NCBI GenBank assembly: GCA_028823345.1
Contig: JAPKBR010000011.1
Span: 21,445 to 85,444, forward strand
Length of the DNA: 64,000 nt
From: Planctomycetota bacterium
GTDB lineage: Bacteria > Planctomycetota > UBA1135 > GCA-002686595
Direction of reading: 5' to 3'
Positions within the stretch are counted from its first letter, which is position 1. Each line of letters opens with the position of its first letter. The position numbers were made by a program, and so were the translations under genes. Below, piece after piece: positions 35,644 to 43,961 of this stretch. The notes beneath the pieces were generated by a model that saw only the letters and a program-made list of their open reading frames with translations, made no database searches and was not told where the DNA came from.

Positions 35644-37749
35644 ATGACCCTCTTTACCCGTCCTCTAATCCTCGGCGTCCTTTTCGGGCTCGCAGCCGGT
35701 TTTGGCCTCAGCCAATTACTGCAAGTGCCCAGTGTTACCGGGCCGGGAAAACCGATCCTCACTTCAGGCACAAGAGATGTGGGAATGGTCCAGGACACTC
35801 GCTTGCCCACCTCCATGACGTCCCCGGTCGACCCTGGAGATGAGGGGCTCGTACGCACGCCAGCCAGCACAGTGTTGAGCTCGCGGGTCTCTGACATCGT
35901 CATTGATTCCGCCCTGGGAAAGCCCACCTCTACCCAACCCCGAACAGGTGACTCCTGGCTCGAAGTTTTCGTACTAGACGACGCAGGCCAACCCCTTCTC
36001 GGAGCAACCGTAACCGCTAGACCAAGCACGAACCGCAATCACCTGCGCCGCCCCCTGGGCGGCTCGGCCCCCGCCCAGCAGGATCCACGATCCAAACTGC
36101 GAGAAACGGCGGAACGCATTGCAATCGAGCGGGCCAACCTGTTCTCAGGTATCACCGACTCCGCCGGAAGAGTACGGTTCGGAGCCGTCCCCCGAGCCAC
36201 TTGGACGGTCAATGCGTATCTCGAGGGATTCTTGATCGAACAAAGCCCCGTCGATGCCCCGGTCCACAGCAATTCAACGGTCAACTTCAACGCACAACCC
36301 ACGCCATCCCTATCGATCACAATTCTCGCCCCTGACGGCACACCCGTTGAGGAGGCCATCATCGAGGTAAAGACGAACGCTGGCGAGTATCAGGGCGAAA
36401 GAGAGGTTCAATACCACTGGAATCAGAACGAACCCTTCCGTCTAAGGGAAGGTATTTACACCCTGCGCGCCCTCTCTCATGAACGGCTGCAGGAAACCGA
36501 GAGCATGCGCTTCTCGCGCCTTGGCTCAGAGGCCGCACCAATGGAGGTGTACGCGGGACAAGCCTCTGCCCCCCTCACCCTACAACTTGCACCACGCACA
36601 GGCATCTTTGGTCGCATCCTGCAAGCGGACGGAGCGCCGGCTATGGAAAGCGTTCGAGTCTACATGCTGAAGCTGGTTCCGGGCCAGATTCCGTCCCCCG
36701 ACCTGCTGAAGGGGGAGGGAGTGAAGCGGGTCAACTCTAAATCTGGAACTTTCGAACTCTTGGACATTGAACCTGGAACCTACCTTTTGGGTCTCTTGCG
36801 CAGCGATTACTTGCGTCGAAGTTCCGGGCGGGACATCCTGACAACTGAAACGGTCAGCGTGGAAACTGGGGTAGTGGAAAAAGACCTAGTGATTCCCGAC
36901 TTGGGGCCAGAAGGAACCTTTCGAATCACCACCTTAGGCCCGGCTGACCGCCCCATCAATGTGGACAGCTTGCGAATCAGAGTGACTGATTCTGGTGGAA
37001 GCTCCAATACCCAGACCATCAATCCCCGACGAGAGTCCACCGGCGTCTACCTCCTCCGTAAACCCGATTTCATGAGGGAAGATGCTGCTGCGGAGGCGAC
37101 GTACTCAATCCACGCGACCCATTCCCGCTACGCCCCTTGCACCCTAACCTTCGCCAAAAACTCCCGTGAGGTGTTGCTCCGCTTCATTGAACCCGCAAGC
37201 CTTGAAGTGGCTATCACAGGGTTTGCAGGTCACGAGCTCGCAGACCGACTGACGCTGTCGGTCAGGACTCTCTCTGGAAAGAACAACTCCTCCCGCAACG
37301 ATAGAAAGAAGGTTGATGAAACCGGCAGCTATCTCTTCAAGGGCCTGCAACCCGGGGGAAGCCTCATCAGCTTGAGCCTTTACCCGTCCAACACCAGGGG
37401 CCGCTGGGATCCCGGCACAATCGCGAGAATGGAAGTCAATCTCAAGAAAGGTACGAACTACGCGCAGATCAACATTCCGACCCTCTTCTCCCTATCTGTG
37501 CTTGCCTCGGGCGCCAAAGAGGGACGCTCTGTGACCGTGAGGCCCACCCGCGAGAGCACCTCGGGGGATGACTCTCAACCCCGCACCAGGTACAAGCAGT
37601 CGAGGTTCAATCAAGACGGTCGAGCAATGTTCACTGAAGTCCTGCCCGGATCCTACTGGGTACAAACAGAAAACTTCAAAACGGCAAAGGTGGAAGTTCC
37701 TTGCGGCGAAGTGAATCTGGAGCCCGATAAGCAAAAGAGAGACCGCTAG
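35644..37749 (+). CDS. Large membrane-anchored carboxypeptidase-regulatory-like protein (paralogue B)
   Basis: 701 residues, homologous end to end to the 33374-35476 product. Shared landmarks: the anchor (RPLILGVLFGLAAGFGLSQLL), WLEVFVLDDAGQPLLGATV, FGRILQADGAPAMESV, GTFELLDIEPGTYLLGL, HSRYAPCTLTF, EPASLEVAITGFAGHELADRL and FTEVLPGSYWVQTENF. The sequences have diverged substantially, so the duplication is old. The coding sequence looks less GC-rich at third positions than its neighbours. Function unknown; probably the same envelope role as paralogue A. It is followed by the tRNA-Glu region. Confidence 0.75.
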   Translation: MTLFTRPLILGVLFGLAAGFGLSQLLQVPSVTGPGKPILTSGTRDVGMVQDTRLPTSMTSPVDPGDEGLVRTPASTVLSSRVSDIVIDSALGKPTSTQPRTGDSWLEVFVLDDAGQPLLGATVTARPSTNRNHLRRPLGGSAPAQQDPRSKLRETAERIAIERANLFSGITDSAGRVRFGAVPRATWTVNAYLEGFLIEQSPVDAPVHSNSTVNFNAQPTPSLSITILAPDGTPVEEAIIEVKTNAGEYQGEREVQYHWNQNEPFRLREGIYTLRALSHERLQETESMRFSRLGSEAAPMEVYAGQASAPLTLQLAPRTGIFGRILQADGAPAMESVRVYMLKLVPGQIPSPDLLKGEGVKRVNSKSGTFELLDIEPGTYLLGLLRSDYLRRSSGRDILTTETVSVETGVVEKDLVIPDLGPEGTFRITTLGPADRPINVDSLRIRVTDSGGSSNTQTINPRRESTGVYLLRKPDFMREDAAAEATYSIHATHSRYAPCTLTFAKNSREVLLRFIEPASLEVAITGFAGHELADRLTLSVRTLSGKNNSSRNDRKKVDETGSYLFKGLQPGGSLISLSLYPSNTRGRWDPGTIARMEVNLKKGTNYAQINIPTLFSLSVLASGAKEGRSVTVRPTRESTSGDDSQPRTRYKQSRFNQDGRAMFTEVLPGSYWVQTENFKTAKVEVPCGEVNLEPDKQKRDR

Positions 37750-37797
37750 GGCCTGTCACGGGCGGTGGAAGTTCCGCTTTTCCCATGCCCTCGCCTC

Positions 37798-37826
37798 TTG
37801 ACTCCCCCCCCACGGAACCCTATTCT
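37798..37826 (+). promoter_or_regulatory. Sigma-70-type promoter of tRNA-Glu copy 1
   Basis: TTGACT at 37798-37803 and TATTCT at 37821-37826 with a 17-base spacer. The expected start would be near 37833, about 30 bases before the tRNA. The same arrangement is kept in the second copy. Confidence 0.8.
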
Positions 37827-37863
37827 CGCGCCCTCAGATGTGGGAAACCGCATCGCATTCGGT

Positions 37864-37941
37864 GGCCCCGTCGTCTAGCCAGGCCTAGGACACCAGGTTT
37901 TCATCCTGGCGACCGGGGTTCAAATCCCCGCGGGGTCACCA
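37864..37941 (+). tRNA. tRNA-Glu (anticodon TTC), copy 1
   Basis: Cloverleaf is readable: acceptor GGCCCCG pairs with CGGGGTC, the anticodon stem CCAGG/CCTGG encloses the loop TTTTCAT with anticodon TTC (Glu), the T-arm is CGGGG-TTCAAAT-CCCCG, the discriminator is A, and CCA is encoded. The 78-base length includes CCA. Confidence 0.96.
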
Positions 37942-38052
37942 TTCTCCTCCCCACACCTCCGGGGCTCCACGGCGACCAGCAGAGTCCCCCGCAAACAGGT
38001 GTGGCGGCCCATGGGCCCCGGCGCGTAAGTTGGATGACAAAGGAGCTTTGTC

Positions 38053-39345
38053 ATGTCCCAACCCACCCCTCTAAACCGTCGCCAACTCGTCGCTGCCGCT
38101 ACGGCAACCCCAGCCCTGTTGGCAGGGCCCCTACTTGGGGCGCAATTCTTGCCCCGGGACCAAGTGCGCCTAGGCGTGATCGGCATCGGCATTCGAGGCC
38201 GCAACCTGATGAACGGAGCCTTTCTGGCCCAGGACGGGTTCCGGGTCGTAGCCGTCTGTGACGTAGACACGAACAGACGCGAGGACGGAAAACGCCGAGT
38301 GGATGAGCGTTATGGCGACACGGACTGCGCCATGTTCCTGGACCACCGTGAGCTCCTGCAGATGCCCGGCCTCGACGCGGTCGTCATCGCCACTCCCGAC
38401 CACTGGCACGCCAATCAGATCGTAGATGCCGCCGTCGCAGGCAAGGACATCTACTGCGAGAAACCTCTGACCAACTCCCTGCGTGAAGCACAGGTCGTCA
38501 TCGAGGTGGTGCGCAAGCACGGGATCGTTTTTCAGACCGGCAGTCAGCAACGCACCGAATACGGCAGGCGTTTCGTCGATGCCTGCGAGCACGTACGCAA
38601 CGGACACATCGGACGGGTGCTGACCATCAACGTGGGGGTCGGAGACCCGTCGCGGGCCTGCGACCTGGCAACGGAAAAGCCCGAACCAGGTTTGGACTGG
38701 GACCGGTGGCAGGGGCCCGTGCCTGAGCGCGGCTACAACAGCGTGCTCAGCCCACGCGGTGTGCACAATCACTACCCCCAATGGCGTTCCTATCAGGAGT
38801 ACGCGGGCGGGGGCCTAGCAGACATGGGCGCGCACCACATCGATATCGGGCATTGGGGCATCAAACGCGACGGATCGGGTCCTGTACTCGTCCTCCCACC
38901 CAGTGATCCCGGCGCACTTCGTGGTGCCTCAGTGGTCTACGACGACGGCACGCGCCTCATCCACGGTGGCCCCGGTGGGACCACGTTCATCGGAGATGGC
39001 GGATTGCTGCACGTGGACCGCGGGCGCATCTCCAGCGTCCCCGACGAGATCCTCAAGCGCGAGTTCGGCAAGGACGATGAGCGCCTGCCCCGGCCCGCCA
39101 ACCACGCCGCGAACTGGCTGGAGTGCATCCACTCACGGGCCAAGCCCATTTGTGACGTCGACGTGGGTGCGGGTAGCGCAGCCGTTTGTCACCTCCTGAA
39201 CCTGGCCTACCGCCACAGGCGTGAACTTCACTGGAACCCCAAGACCTGGCGCTTTGTGAATTCCGATGGGACAGGCGACAACCCTCTCCAGAATGCATGG
39301 CTCGATGGGGAGAGGCGAGAGGGATTCGCCCTACCGCAAATTTGA
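38053..39345 (+). CDS. Gfo/Idh/MocA-family oxidoreductase with twin-arginine signal, bracketed by tRNA-Glu repeats
   Basis: 430 residues. Tat signal (LNRRQLVAAATATPALLAG), Rossmann domain (RLGVIGIGIRGRNLMNG, VVAVCDVDT), the motif ATPDHWHANQIVDA with YCEKPLTNSLREA, then QTGSQQRTEYGRRF, GLDWDRWQGPVPERGY and GGGLADMGAHHIDIGHWG. This combination is the common planctomycete exported subfamily. NAD(P)-dependent sugar or cyclitol oxidoreductase acting outside the cytoplasm after folded export. The gene lies alone between two near-identical promoter plus tRNA-Glu units, which suggests it was captured in a duplication or inserted at the tRNA. Confidence 0.92.
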   Translation: MSQPTPLNRRQLVAAATATPALLAGPLLGAQFLPRDQVRLGVIGIGIRGRNLMNGAFLAQDGFRVVAVCDVDTNRREDGKRRVDERYGDTDCAMFLDHRELLQMPGLDAVVIATPDHWHANQIVDAAVAGKDIYCEKPLTNSLREAQVVIEVVRKHGIVFQTGSQQRTEYGRRFVDACEHVRNGHIGRVLTINVGVGDPSRACDLATEKPEPGLDWDRWQGPVPERGYNSVLSPRGVHNHYPQWRSYQEYAGGGLADMGAHHIDIGHWGIKRDGSGPVLVLPPSDPGALRGASVVYDDGTRLIHGGPGGTTFIGDGGLLHVDRGRISSVPDEILKREFGKDDERLPRPANHAANWLECIHSRAKPICDVDVGAGSAAVCHLLNLAYRHRRELHWNPKTWRFVNSDGTGDNPLQNAWLDGERREGFALPQI

Positions 39346-39378
39346 GGTTCCACGCGGAGGGACTCTACCGGTCGCCTC

Positions 39379-39407
39379 TTGACTCCCCCCCCACAGAGCC
39401 CTATTCT
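39379..39407 (+). promoter_or_regulatory. Sigma-70-type promoter of tRNA-Glu copy 2
   Basis: TTGACT at 39379-39384 and TATTCT at 39402-39407 with a 17-base spacer. Both hexamers are unchanged from copy 1 although the spacer has mutated, which supports selection on the promoter. Confidence 0.8.
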
Positions 39408-39443
39408 CGCGCCTCAGATGTGGGAAACCGCATCGCATTCGGT

Positions 39444-39521
39444 GGCCCCGTCGTCTAGCCAGGTCCAGGACACCAGGTTTTCATCCTGGCGACCGGGGTT
39501 CAAATCCCCGCGGGGTCACCA
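39444..39521 (+). tRNA. tRNA-Glu (anticodon TTC), copy 2
   Basis: Same cloverleaf as copy 1 with anticodon TTC and encoded CCA. It differs in two D-arm positions (AGGTCCAGGAC against AGGCCTAGGAC); pairing of the arms is preserved, so it is likely functional. Confidence 0.95.
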
Positions 39522-39593
39522 CTTCCCCCATCGCTCCGGCCGAGCGAGTTTGCTCGCACCCGGGCTCTTGCTGGCCCTGTCCCTTCGCGGGGC

Positions 39594-40640
39594 TCACTTC
39601 CTTGCAGAGGGAACTGCAGAGAAATCCACAAAGACCTTGCCGTCGTAGCGGCATGCACCGGAGCCTGCGCTGCCAAACCAGATTCTTCCAGCGCTGTCCT
39701 CCAGCATGCAATAGACATCGGTGATGTTGAGGCCTTCGGCTTTCGTGAAGGTTTTGAAGGACTTGCCGTCAAAATGGGTTGCTCCCCCGGCGGGATGGCC
39801 ACCTGGGTGTCCCATCCACAGGCCTCCGCTCCGGTCCACGATCATCGAGCCCACAAAGTCTGCGACCAGGCCATCTTTTGAGGTGAAGGCTGTCACGACC
39901 TTGCCGTCGTAGCGAAAAGCCCCTTGCTCGCCACCGAACCAAACATTCCCCCCTCGATCCACGACGGTGGCGCGGATATTGGTGAAGGTACGGCCGATTT
40001 GGGCTCCGAAATCGATAAAGGCTTCCCCATCATAGAAGCAGATTCCGCCCTGGGTGCCAAACCAGATTTTGCCCCCGGCATCCTGGGTGATGGTGTACAC
40101 GGAATCGTGAATGAGGCCATCCTCCGTGCCAAAGTTGGTCCATTTTTCCCCAGCGAAGCGACTCACACCCTTCTCGGTTCCAAACCAGATGTTTCCATCG
40201 CGGTCTTCAAAAATCCAATTGACGTCGTTGCTCGGAAGGCCGTTGCTCTTGGTGAAGTTCCTCACGGACTTCCCGTCATAGCGTGAGGCGCCGCCGGTGA
40301 TCGAACCGAACCACAGGACTCCGGCGCGATCCTCCAGCAGGCTGAAAATGCGCCTTTGGGGCAGGCCCACCTCCTCTGCAAAGTTCGTAAAGACCTGACC
40401 GTCGTAGCGGATCGGCCCGCCAAAGGTGGCGAACCAAATGTTCCCCCCACGGTCCTCCAACATGTTGCGCATGATGACCCGTGGCATCTTGAGGCTGTCT
40501 TTGCCTTGGATAGGCGAGAAGTAGGGGTCGGGGAGCAACCCATGGGTTGGAAGCGGTTCTTGATGGGAGGCAAGCAGGCTGCCGATGGTGGCTATAAGAA
40601 GTGCCAAGCCCATGGCCCGGGCGAAAAATGTTCGGTTCAT
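39594..40640 (-). CDS. Exported two-component-regulator-type beta-propeller (Reg_prop repeats)
   Basis: 348 residues with signal peptide (MGLALLIATIGSLLASHQ). The mature protein is made of repeats of about 40 residues, each with the pattern LEDRxGNIWFGT-GG-RYDGKxFxNFT-x-GL. Clear instances are MLEDRGGNIWFATFGGPIRYDG, in shortened form FEDRDGNIWFGTEKG, and LEDSAGRIWFGSAGSGACRYDG. At least seven units can be counted. Such repeats form the sensor propeller of hybrid histidine kinases; here no kinase or membrane domain follows, so it is a free-standing exported propeller. Ligand unknown. It is convergent with tRNA-Glu copy 2. Confidence 0.85.
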   Translation of the reverse strand: MNRTFFARAMGLALLIATIGSLLASHQEPLPTHGLLPDPYFSPIQGKDSLKMPRVIMRNMLEDRGGNIWFATFGGPIRYDGQVFTNFAEEVGLPQRRIFSLLEDRAGVLWFGSITGGASRYDGKSVRNFTKSNGLPSNDVNWIFEDRDGNIWFGTEKGVSRFAGEKWTNFGTEDGLIHDSVYTITQDAGGKIWFGTQGGICFYDGEAFIDFGAQIGRTFTNIRATVVDRGGNVWFGGEQGAFRYDGKVVTAFTSKDGLVADFVGSMIVDRSGGLWMGHPGGHPAGGATHFDGKSFKTFTKAEGLNITDVYCMLEDSAGRIWFGSAGSGACRYDGKVFVDFSAVPSARK

Positions 40641-40703
40641 GGCTGTGTACTGCTCTAGGGGTGATTGGGGAAGAAAGTATGGAGGCGTAAAGGGCCCCGT
40701 TTC

Positions 40704-42527
40704 CTAGCCCGCCAAATGCCAGGGGAACCAGCCGAGCTTGCCGAACAACAGATCTGCACCCACCAAGAGGATGGACAGGATCGCACCCGCCGCAAAGACC
40801 GAAGCTCCGATCACCATGGTGTCGTCGCCCCCCTCTCGCTCGGCGGCTTCCCGCTCGGTTCCTTCCCGGCCGTGGCTGTAGGACTTGACCACAAGCAACT
40901 TGATCACACCGCCCAAGAAGATGGCCATGGCCGCGTCGAGCCCCACCAACATTCCGATGCCCAACCCAAACAGGGACGGCATCCACTTGGCAGTGGCCGG
41001 GGCCACGGTCAACCAGGCATAGAACATGCCCAGCGCGCTGGCGATGGCAATTCCCCAACCGAGCTGGGGCGAGAACTCAACACCCCCAGCCATGGCCTCC
41101 GCCATAGCCGCCCAAACCTGGGCTCCGGGTGCCTTGAGAGAAGTCCCTTCCCCCACCCCCAAGCGTTCCACCAACACATTCAGCACGGGAATGGAAGCCA
41201 AGGCGCCCATCAAAACCCCCGCGAACTGCACGGTGGTCTGGTGATGGTGATCTTGATCGAGCAAGTGCCCCGTACGCATGTCTTGCATCATGTCCACCGC
41301 CACCGAGGCAACCGTCGCGCCCACAACGGCCATACCCAAAAGCACCGCAGCATCCCCGGCCACCATCCAAAAGAAGGCCGAGATCAAAACGATGGCCACC
41401 AGCCGCACGGGATTGATGTCCGTGTCACCGGTCACCCGCCCGTTAACCACCGAAAGGGGAATTGCGATGGCAATGGTCGCTAGGGTCGCGAACCAGGGCA
41501 GTCCAAAGACCAAGTGCCCCGCCAAAGCGGCTCCGGCGCTGCCCAGCACCAGCAAAATCCCGTGCACCGTTTTTTGGCTGGTGGGTTGCGTGTAACGGGT
41601 ACGGCCGGGATGAAACCCGGGGGGCTCATTCACCTTGACCCGGTACACATAGGAAAAAACAATCGCCGCAAAGGTCGGCAGGGTCAAGAGCGCAATGGCA
41701 ATCCACTTAACCCAATCCCCAACGCCGCCCCAAGGGTGCGCCCCGCCGTCCGCGACCTCCAACATGGGCACAATCCAAAGGCTTGGCAGAAGCGCGCCAA
41801 TGATCATCCCCAAACCAATGCGCGGCCCCACCACCATGCCAATGCCATAGAACAATGGGTCCGAGCCAATCGGCAGCACATCCATACGCGCAAAGCCCAG
41901 CTTGACCTCGATGGTCTGCACGAGCGCCATCCAGGTATCCCCGACCTTGTTGAAAGCAATCTTGCCGGGGATCGTCAAAGCCGCCGCAATCAAACCCCAA
42001 CGCTTGAGCAAAGTCACCGCCCGGTTGGGCTCCCCATCCGCACGATCCTCCGTTACGGCTCGCTGAATCACAGCGCAGGCCGTGCCCGAAGGGAAGAAGT
42101 ACTGGACCATCTGCTTGCGCACCAAGTTCCCCACCAAGGCGCCTAAAATACCCGCCGACGAAAACAAGAGCACCAAATGCCAAGGGTTCGGATTCCAGTC
42201 CTCGCGCACAATGTGAATGGCCGCATAGCTCGCCACCGCAAAGCCCACTCCGCCCCCAGCACTGACCATGGTCTGCCCCAGGTTCAACTGATAAACCGTC
42301 GGCTTCTTCTTCGACAAGACCCCCAACACCATCACCGCCGCCAAGACCGCCACGATGGACCCGGTGTCGCCCCACCCGATCAGCAAGGTGGTGTAGATAT
42401 TCGCCGCCGCAATCAATGCCGCAAGGGCAGCAAACACCACCCACTCCAACAAGGTCAGGCGGGGCAGGAGAGTGGACGGGGGTAGGGCCTCTTGGGCATC
42501 ACGTACGGGCGGAGGGGTCTGGGACAT
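40704..42527 (-). CDS. OPT-family oligopeptide/metal-complex transporter
   Basis: 607 residues with about 14-16 hydrophobic segments. Visible blocks include the N-terminal VFAALAALIAAANIYTTLLIG, a conserved FFPSGTACAVIQ, FYGIGMVVGPRIGLGMIIGA, SVAVDMMQDMRTGHLL, and VAPATAKWMPSLFGLGIGML near the C-terminus. These match the bacterial OPT superfamily, which imports oligopeptides, glutathione or siderophore-metal complexes with protons. The Met/Asp-rich DMMQDMRTGH segment is characteristic of the prokaryotic PT clade. Inner membrane. Only 63 bases separate it from the propeller gene downstream, so co-transcription is possible. Confidence 0.88.
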   Translation of the reverse strand: MSQTPPPVRDAQEALPPSTLLPRLTLLEWVVFAALAALIAAANIYTTLLIGWGDTGSIVAVLAAVMVLGVLSKKKPTVYQLNLGQTMVSAGGGVGFAVASYAAIHIVREDWNPNPWHLVLLFSSAGILGALVGNLVRKQMVQYFFPSGTACAVIQRAVTEDRADGEPNRAVTLLKRWGLIAAALTIPGKIAFNKVGDTWMALVQTIEVKLGFARMDVLPIGSDPLFYGIGMVVGPRIGLGMIIGALLPSLWIVPMLEVADGGAHPWGGVGDWVKWIAIALLTLPTFAAIVFSYVYRVKVNEPPGFHPGRTRYTQPTSQKTVHGILLVLGSAGAALAGHLVFGLPWFATLATIAIAIPLSVVNGRVTGDTDINPVRLVAIVLISAFFWMVAGDAAVLLGMAVVGATVASVAVDMMQDMRTGHLLDQDHHHQTTVQFAGVLMGALASIPVLNVLVERLGVGEGTSLKAPGAQVWAAMAEAMAGGVEFSPQLGWGIAIASALGMFYAWLTVAPATAKWMPSLFGLGIGMLVGLDAAMAIFLGGVIKLLVVKSYSHGREGTEREAAEREGGDDTMVIGASVFAAGAILSILLVGADLLFGKLGWFPWHLAG

Positions 42528-42659
42528 GGTCTTGTTTTAGCTTCTGGGGGATCCAGGATCACCCATGGGCTGGAGATTGCCCACCCAGGCCTCTGGCCCA
42601 CCTGGACCCATCGGCGGGCTTACCCACCGGGGTGAGCCCTGGACAAGGGAGAGAGTCCA

Positions 42660-43931
42660 ATGGGACCCAAGCAAAAGACGCAGAAACGCCCCCCATGGAC
42701 CGATGAAAAGGGAACCCCCATGTGTCCCCCCCTCCCCGACTCTGACCAGCCGATCCGCGCCCTGGTTCTCTCCAGCGTGTATCCCAGCGCCCGGCAGCCC
42801 CGGCATGGGTTGTTTGTAGAGGAGCGGATTCGCCATTTGGCGGAGCTGGCCCGGATACGGGTGGTGTCGCCGGTGGCTTGGCAGAAGAGTCTTGGGAACG
42901 GGTTCCGCACCCAAGAGGAACGCCAGGGGATTCAGATACACCATCCGCGCTTTTGGTACCTGCCTCGTTTCCGCAAGGAATGGGATGGGGCCCTGATGGC
43001 CCGTTCCGTGCGCAGTACGGTCCAGCGATTGGCCCAGGAAGAGCCCATCGATTTGATCGACGCTCACTTTGTGTGGCCCGAGGGTTTTGCGGCTCTGCGC
43101 TTGGGGCAAGAATTAGGAGTTCCTGTCTGCGTAACCCTGCGCGGAACGCTGGAGTGGCTTGCAGAAGATCCCGCGCGCAAGGACAAGATGGCTCAGGTGG
43201 TGCGCGAGGCGGACCAGTTGATCGCGGTGTCGGAACCCTTGGCCCAACGTGCGCTTGAATTGGGCGCGGATGCGAGTCGAGTCACCGTGGTCACCAACGG
43301 TGTGGACCTAAAACGCTTTCAATTGAGGAGCAAGGAACAAGCACGGAAGAGCTTGGGCCTGAAGACCGATGCCCAGTGGGTCGTATCCGTGGGGCACCTT
43401 TCCGAGCGCAAGGGATTCCAGGATCTGATCGGCATCATGGGACACCTCTTGGCGACCCACCCGAATACCAACCTCTGCATCGTCGGGGGTGGCGGCGCCG
43501 AAGGGGACAATACCGAACAACTGAAGAGCCAGGCCCAGGAGGCCGGCGTGGCGGACAATGTGCATTTCCTGGGACCGCGCAGCCCCGAAGATGTGGCCCG
43601 CGCCCTGGCAGCGGCGGACGTGTTCGCCCTGGCGAGCCGCTACGAGGGCTGCCCCAATGTGCTGCTCGAAGCCCTGGCCAGCGGACGGCCCGTGGTGGCC
43701 TCGAATGTGGGAGAAATCCCACGGCTCGTGACCCAAGCCGGGGGACTGGTCTACGGCCGAGCAAACGACCGAGATGCCCTGCTACGAGGCCTGAGAGAGG
43801 CTTTGGACACCAAATGGGATCCCCACGGGATTCGCGCCAGCGTGGTGCAGCGGACCTGGAACAGGACTGCCCAAGAGGTGCTGGAGATTTGGTCTCGCGC
43901 CTTGCACCATGCCACAGCCAAAAAAAGCTAA
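42660..43931 (+). CDS. Glycosyltransferase family 4
   Basis: 423 residues. GT-B retaining glycosyltransferase: N-terminal VLSSVYPSARQPRHGLFVEERI, acceptor-domain IDAHFVWPEGFAAL, and the donor domain VVSVGHLSERKGFQDLI, HFLGPRSPEDVARALAAADVF, and the nucleotide-sugar motif SRYEGCPNVLLEALASGRPVV (split here, E-x7-E pattern intact). The ATG at 42660 is preferred because AGGGAG lies about nine bases upstream; an internal ATG at 42720 starts closer to the conserved region. First gene of a tight operon with the methyltransferase and asparagine synthetase, suggesting assembly or decoration of a surface glycan. Confidence 0.92.
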   Translation: MGPKQKTQKRPPWTDEKGTPMCPPLPDSDQPIRALVLSSVYPSARQPRHGLFVEERIRHLAELARIRVVSPVAWQKSLGNGFRTQEERQGIQIHHPRFWYLPRFRKEWDGALMARSVRSTVQRLAQEEPIDLIDAHFVWPEGFAALRLGQELGVPVCVTLRGTLEWLAEDPARKDKMAQVVREADQLIAVSEPLAQRALELGADASRVTVVTNGVDLKRFQLRSKEQARKSLGLKTDAQWVVSVGHLSERKGFQDLIGIMGHLLATHPNTNLCIVGGGGAEGDNTEQLKSQAQEAGVADNVHFLGPRSPEDVARALAAADVFALASRYEGCPNVLLEALASGRPVVASNVGEIPRLVTQAGGLVYGRANDRDALLRGLREALDTKWDPHGIRASVVQRTWNRTAQEVLEIWSRALHHATAKKS

Positions 43932-43961
43932 ACCCACCGTCACGACAACAACGAATACCCG

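Larger units (their letters stand above)
37791..37941 (+). repeat. Direct repeat, copy 1 (promoter + tRNA-Glu)
   Basis: 151 bases nearly identical to 39372-39521. The visible differences are small substitutions in the promoter spacer (CACGGAACC against CACAGAGCC), one C missing after the -10 region in copy 2, and two changes in the tRNA D-arm. The repeats bracket the single oxidoreductase gene at 38053-39345. Confidence 0.92.
39372..39521 (+). repeat. Direct repeat, copy 2 (promoter + tRNA-Glu)
   Basis: 150 bases matching 37791-37941; see copy 1 for the differences. Flanking sequence outside the repeats does not match, so the duplicated unit is sharply limited to the promoter, leader and tRNA. 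Confidence 0.92.

Noticed and set aside
37791..39521. tRNA-Glu repeats as attL/attR of an integrated phage or genomic island
   Set aside because: The repeat contains the whole promoter and tRNA rather than a tRNA 3' end, and the 1.6 kb between carries no integrase or phage gene.
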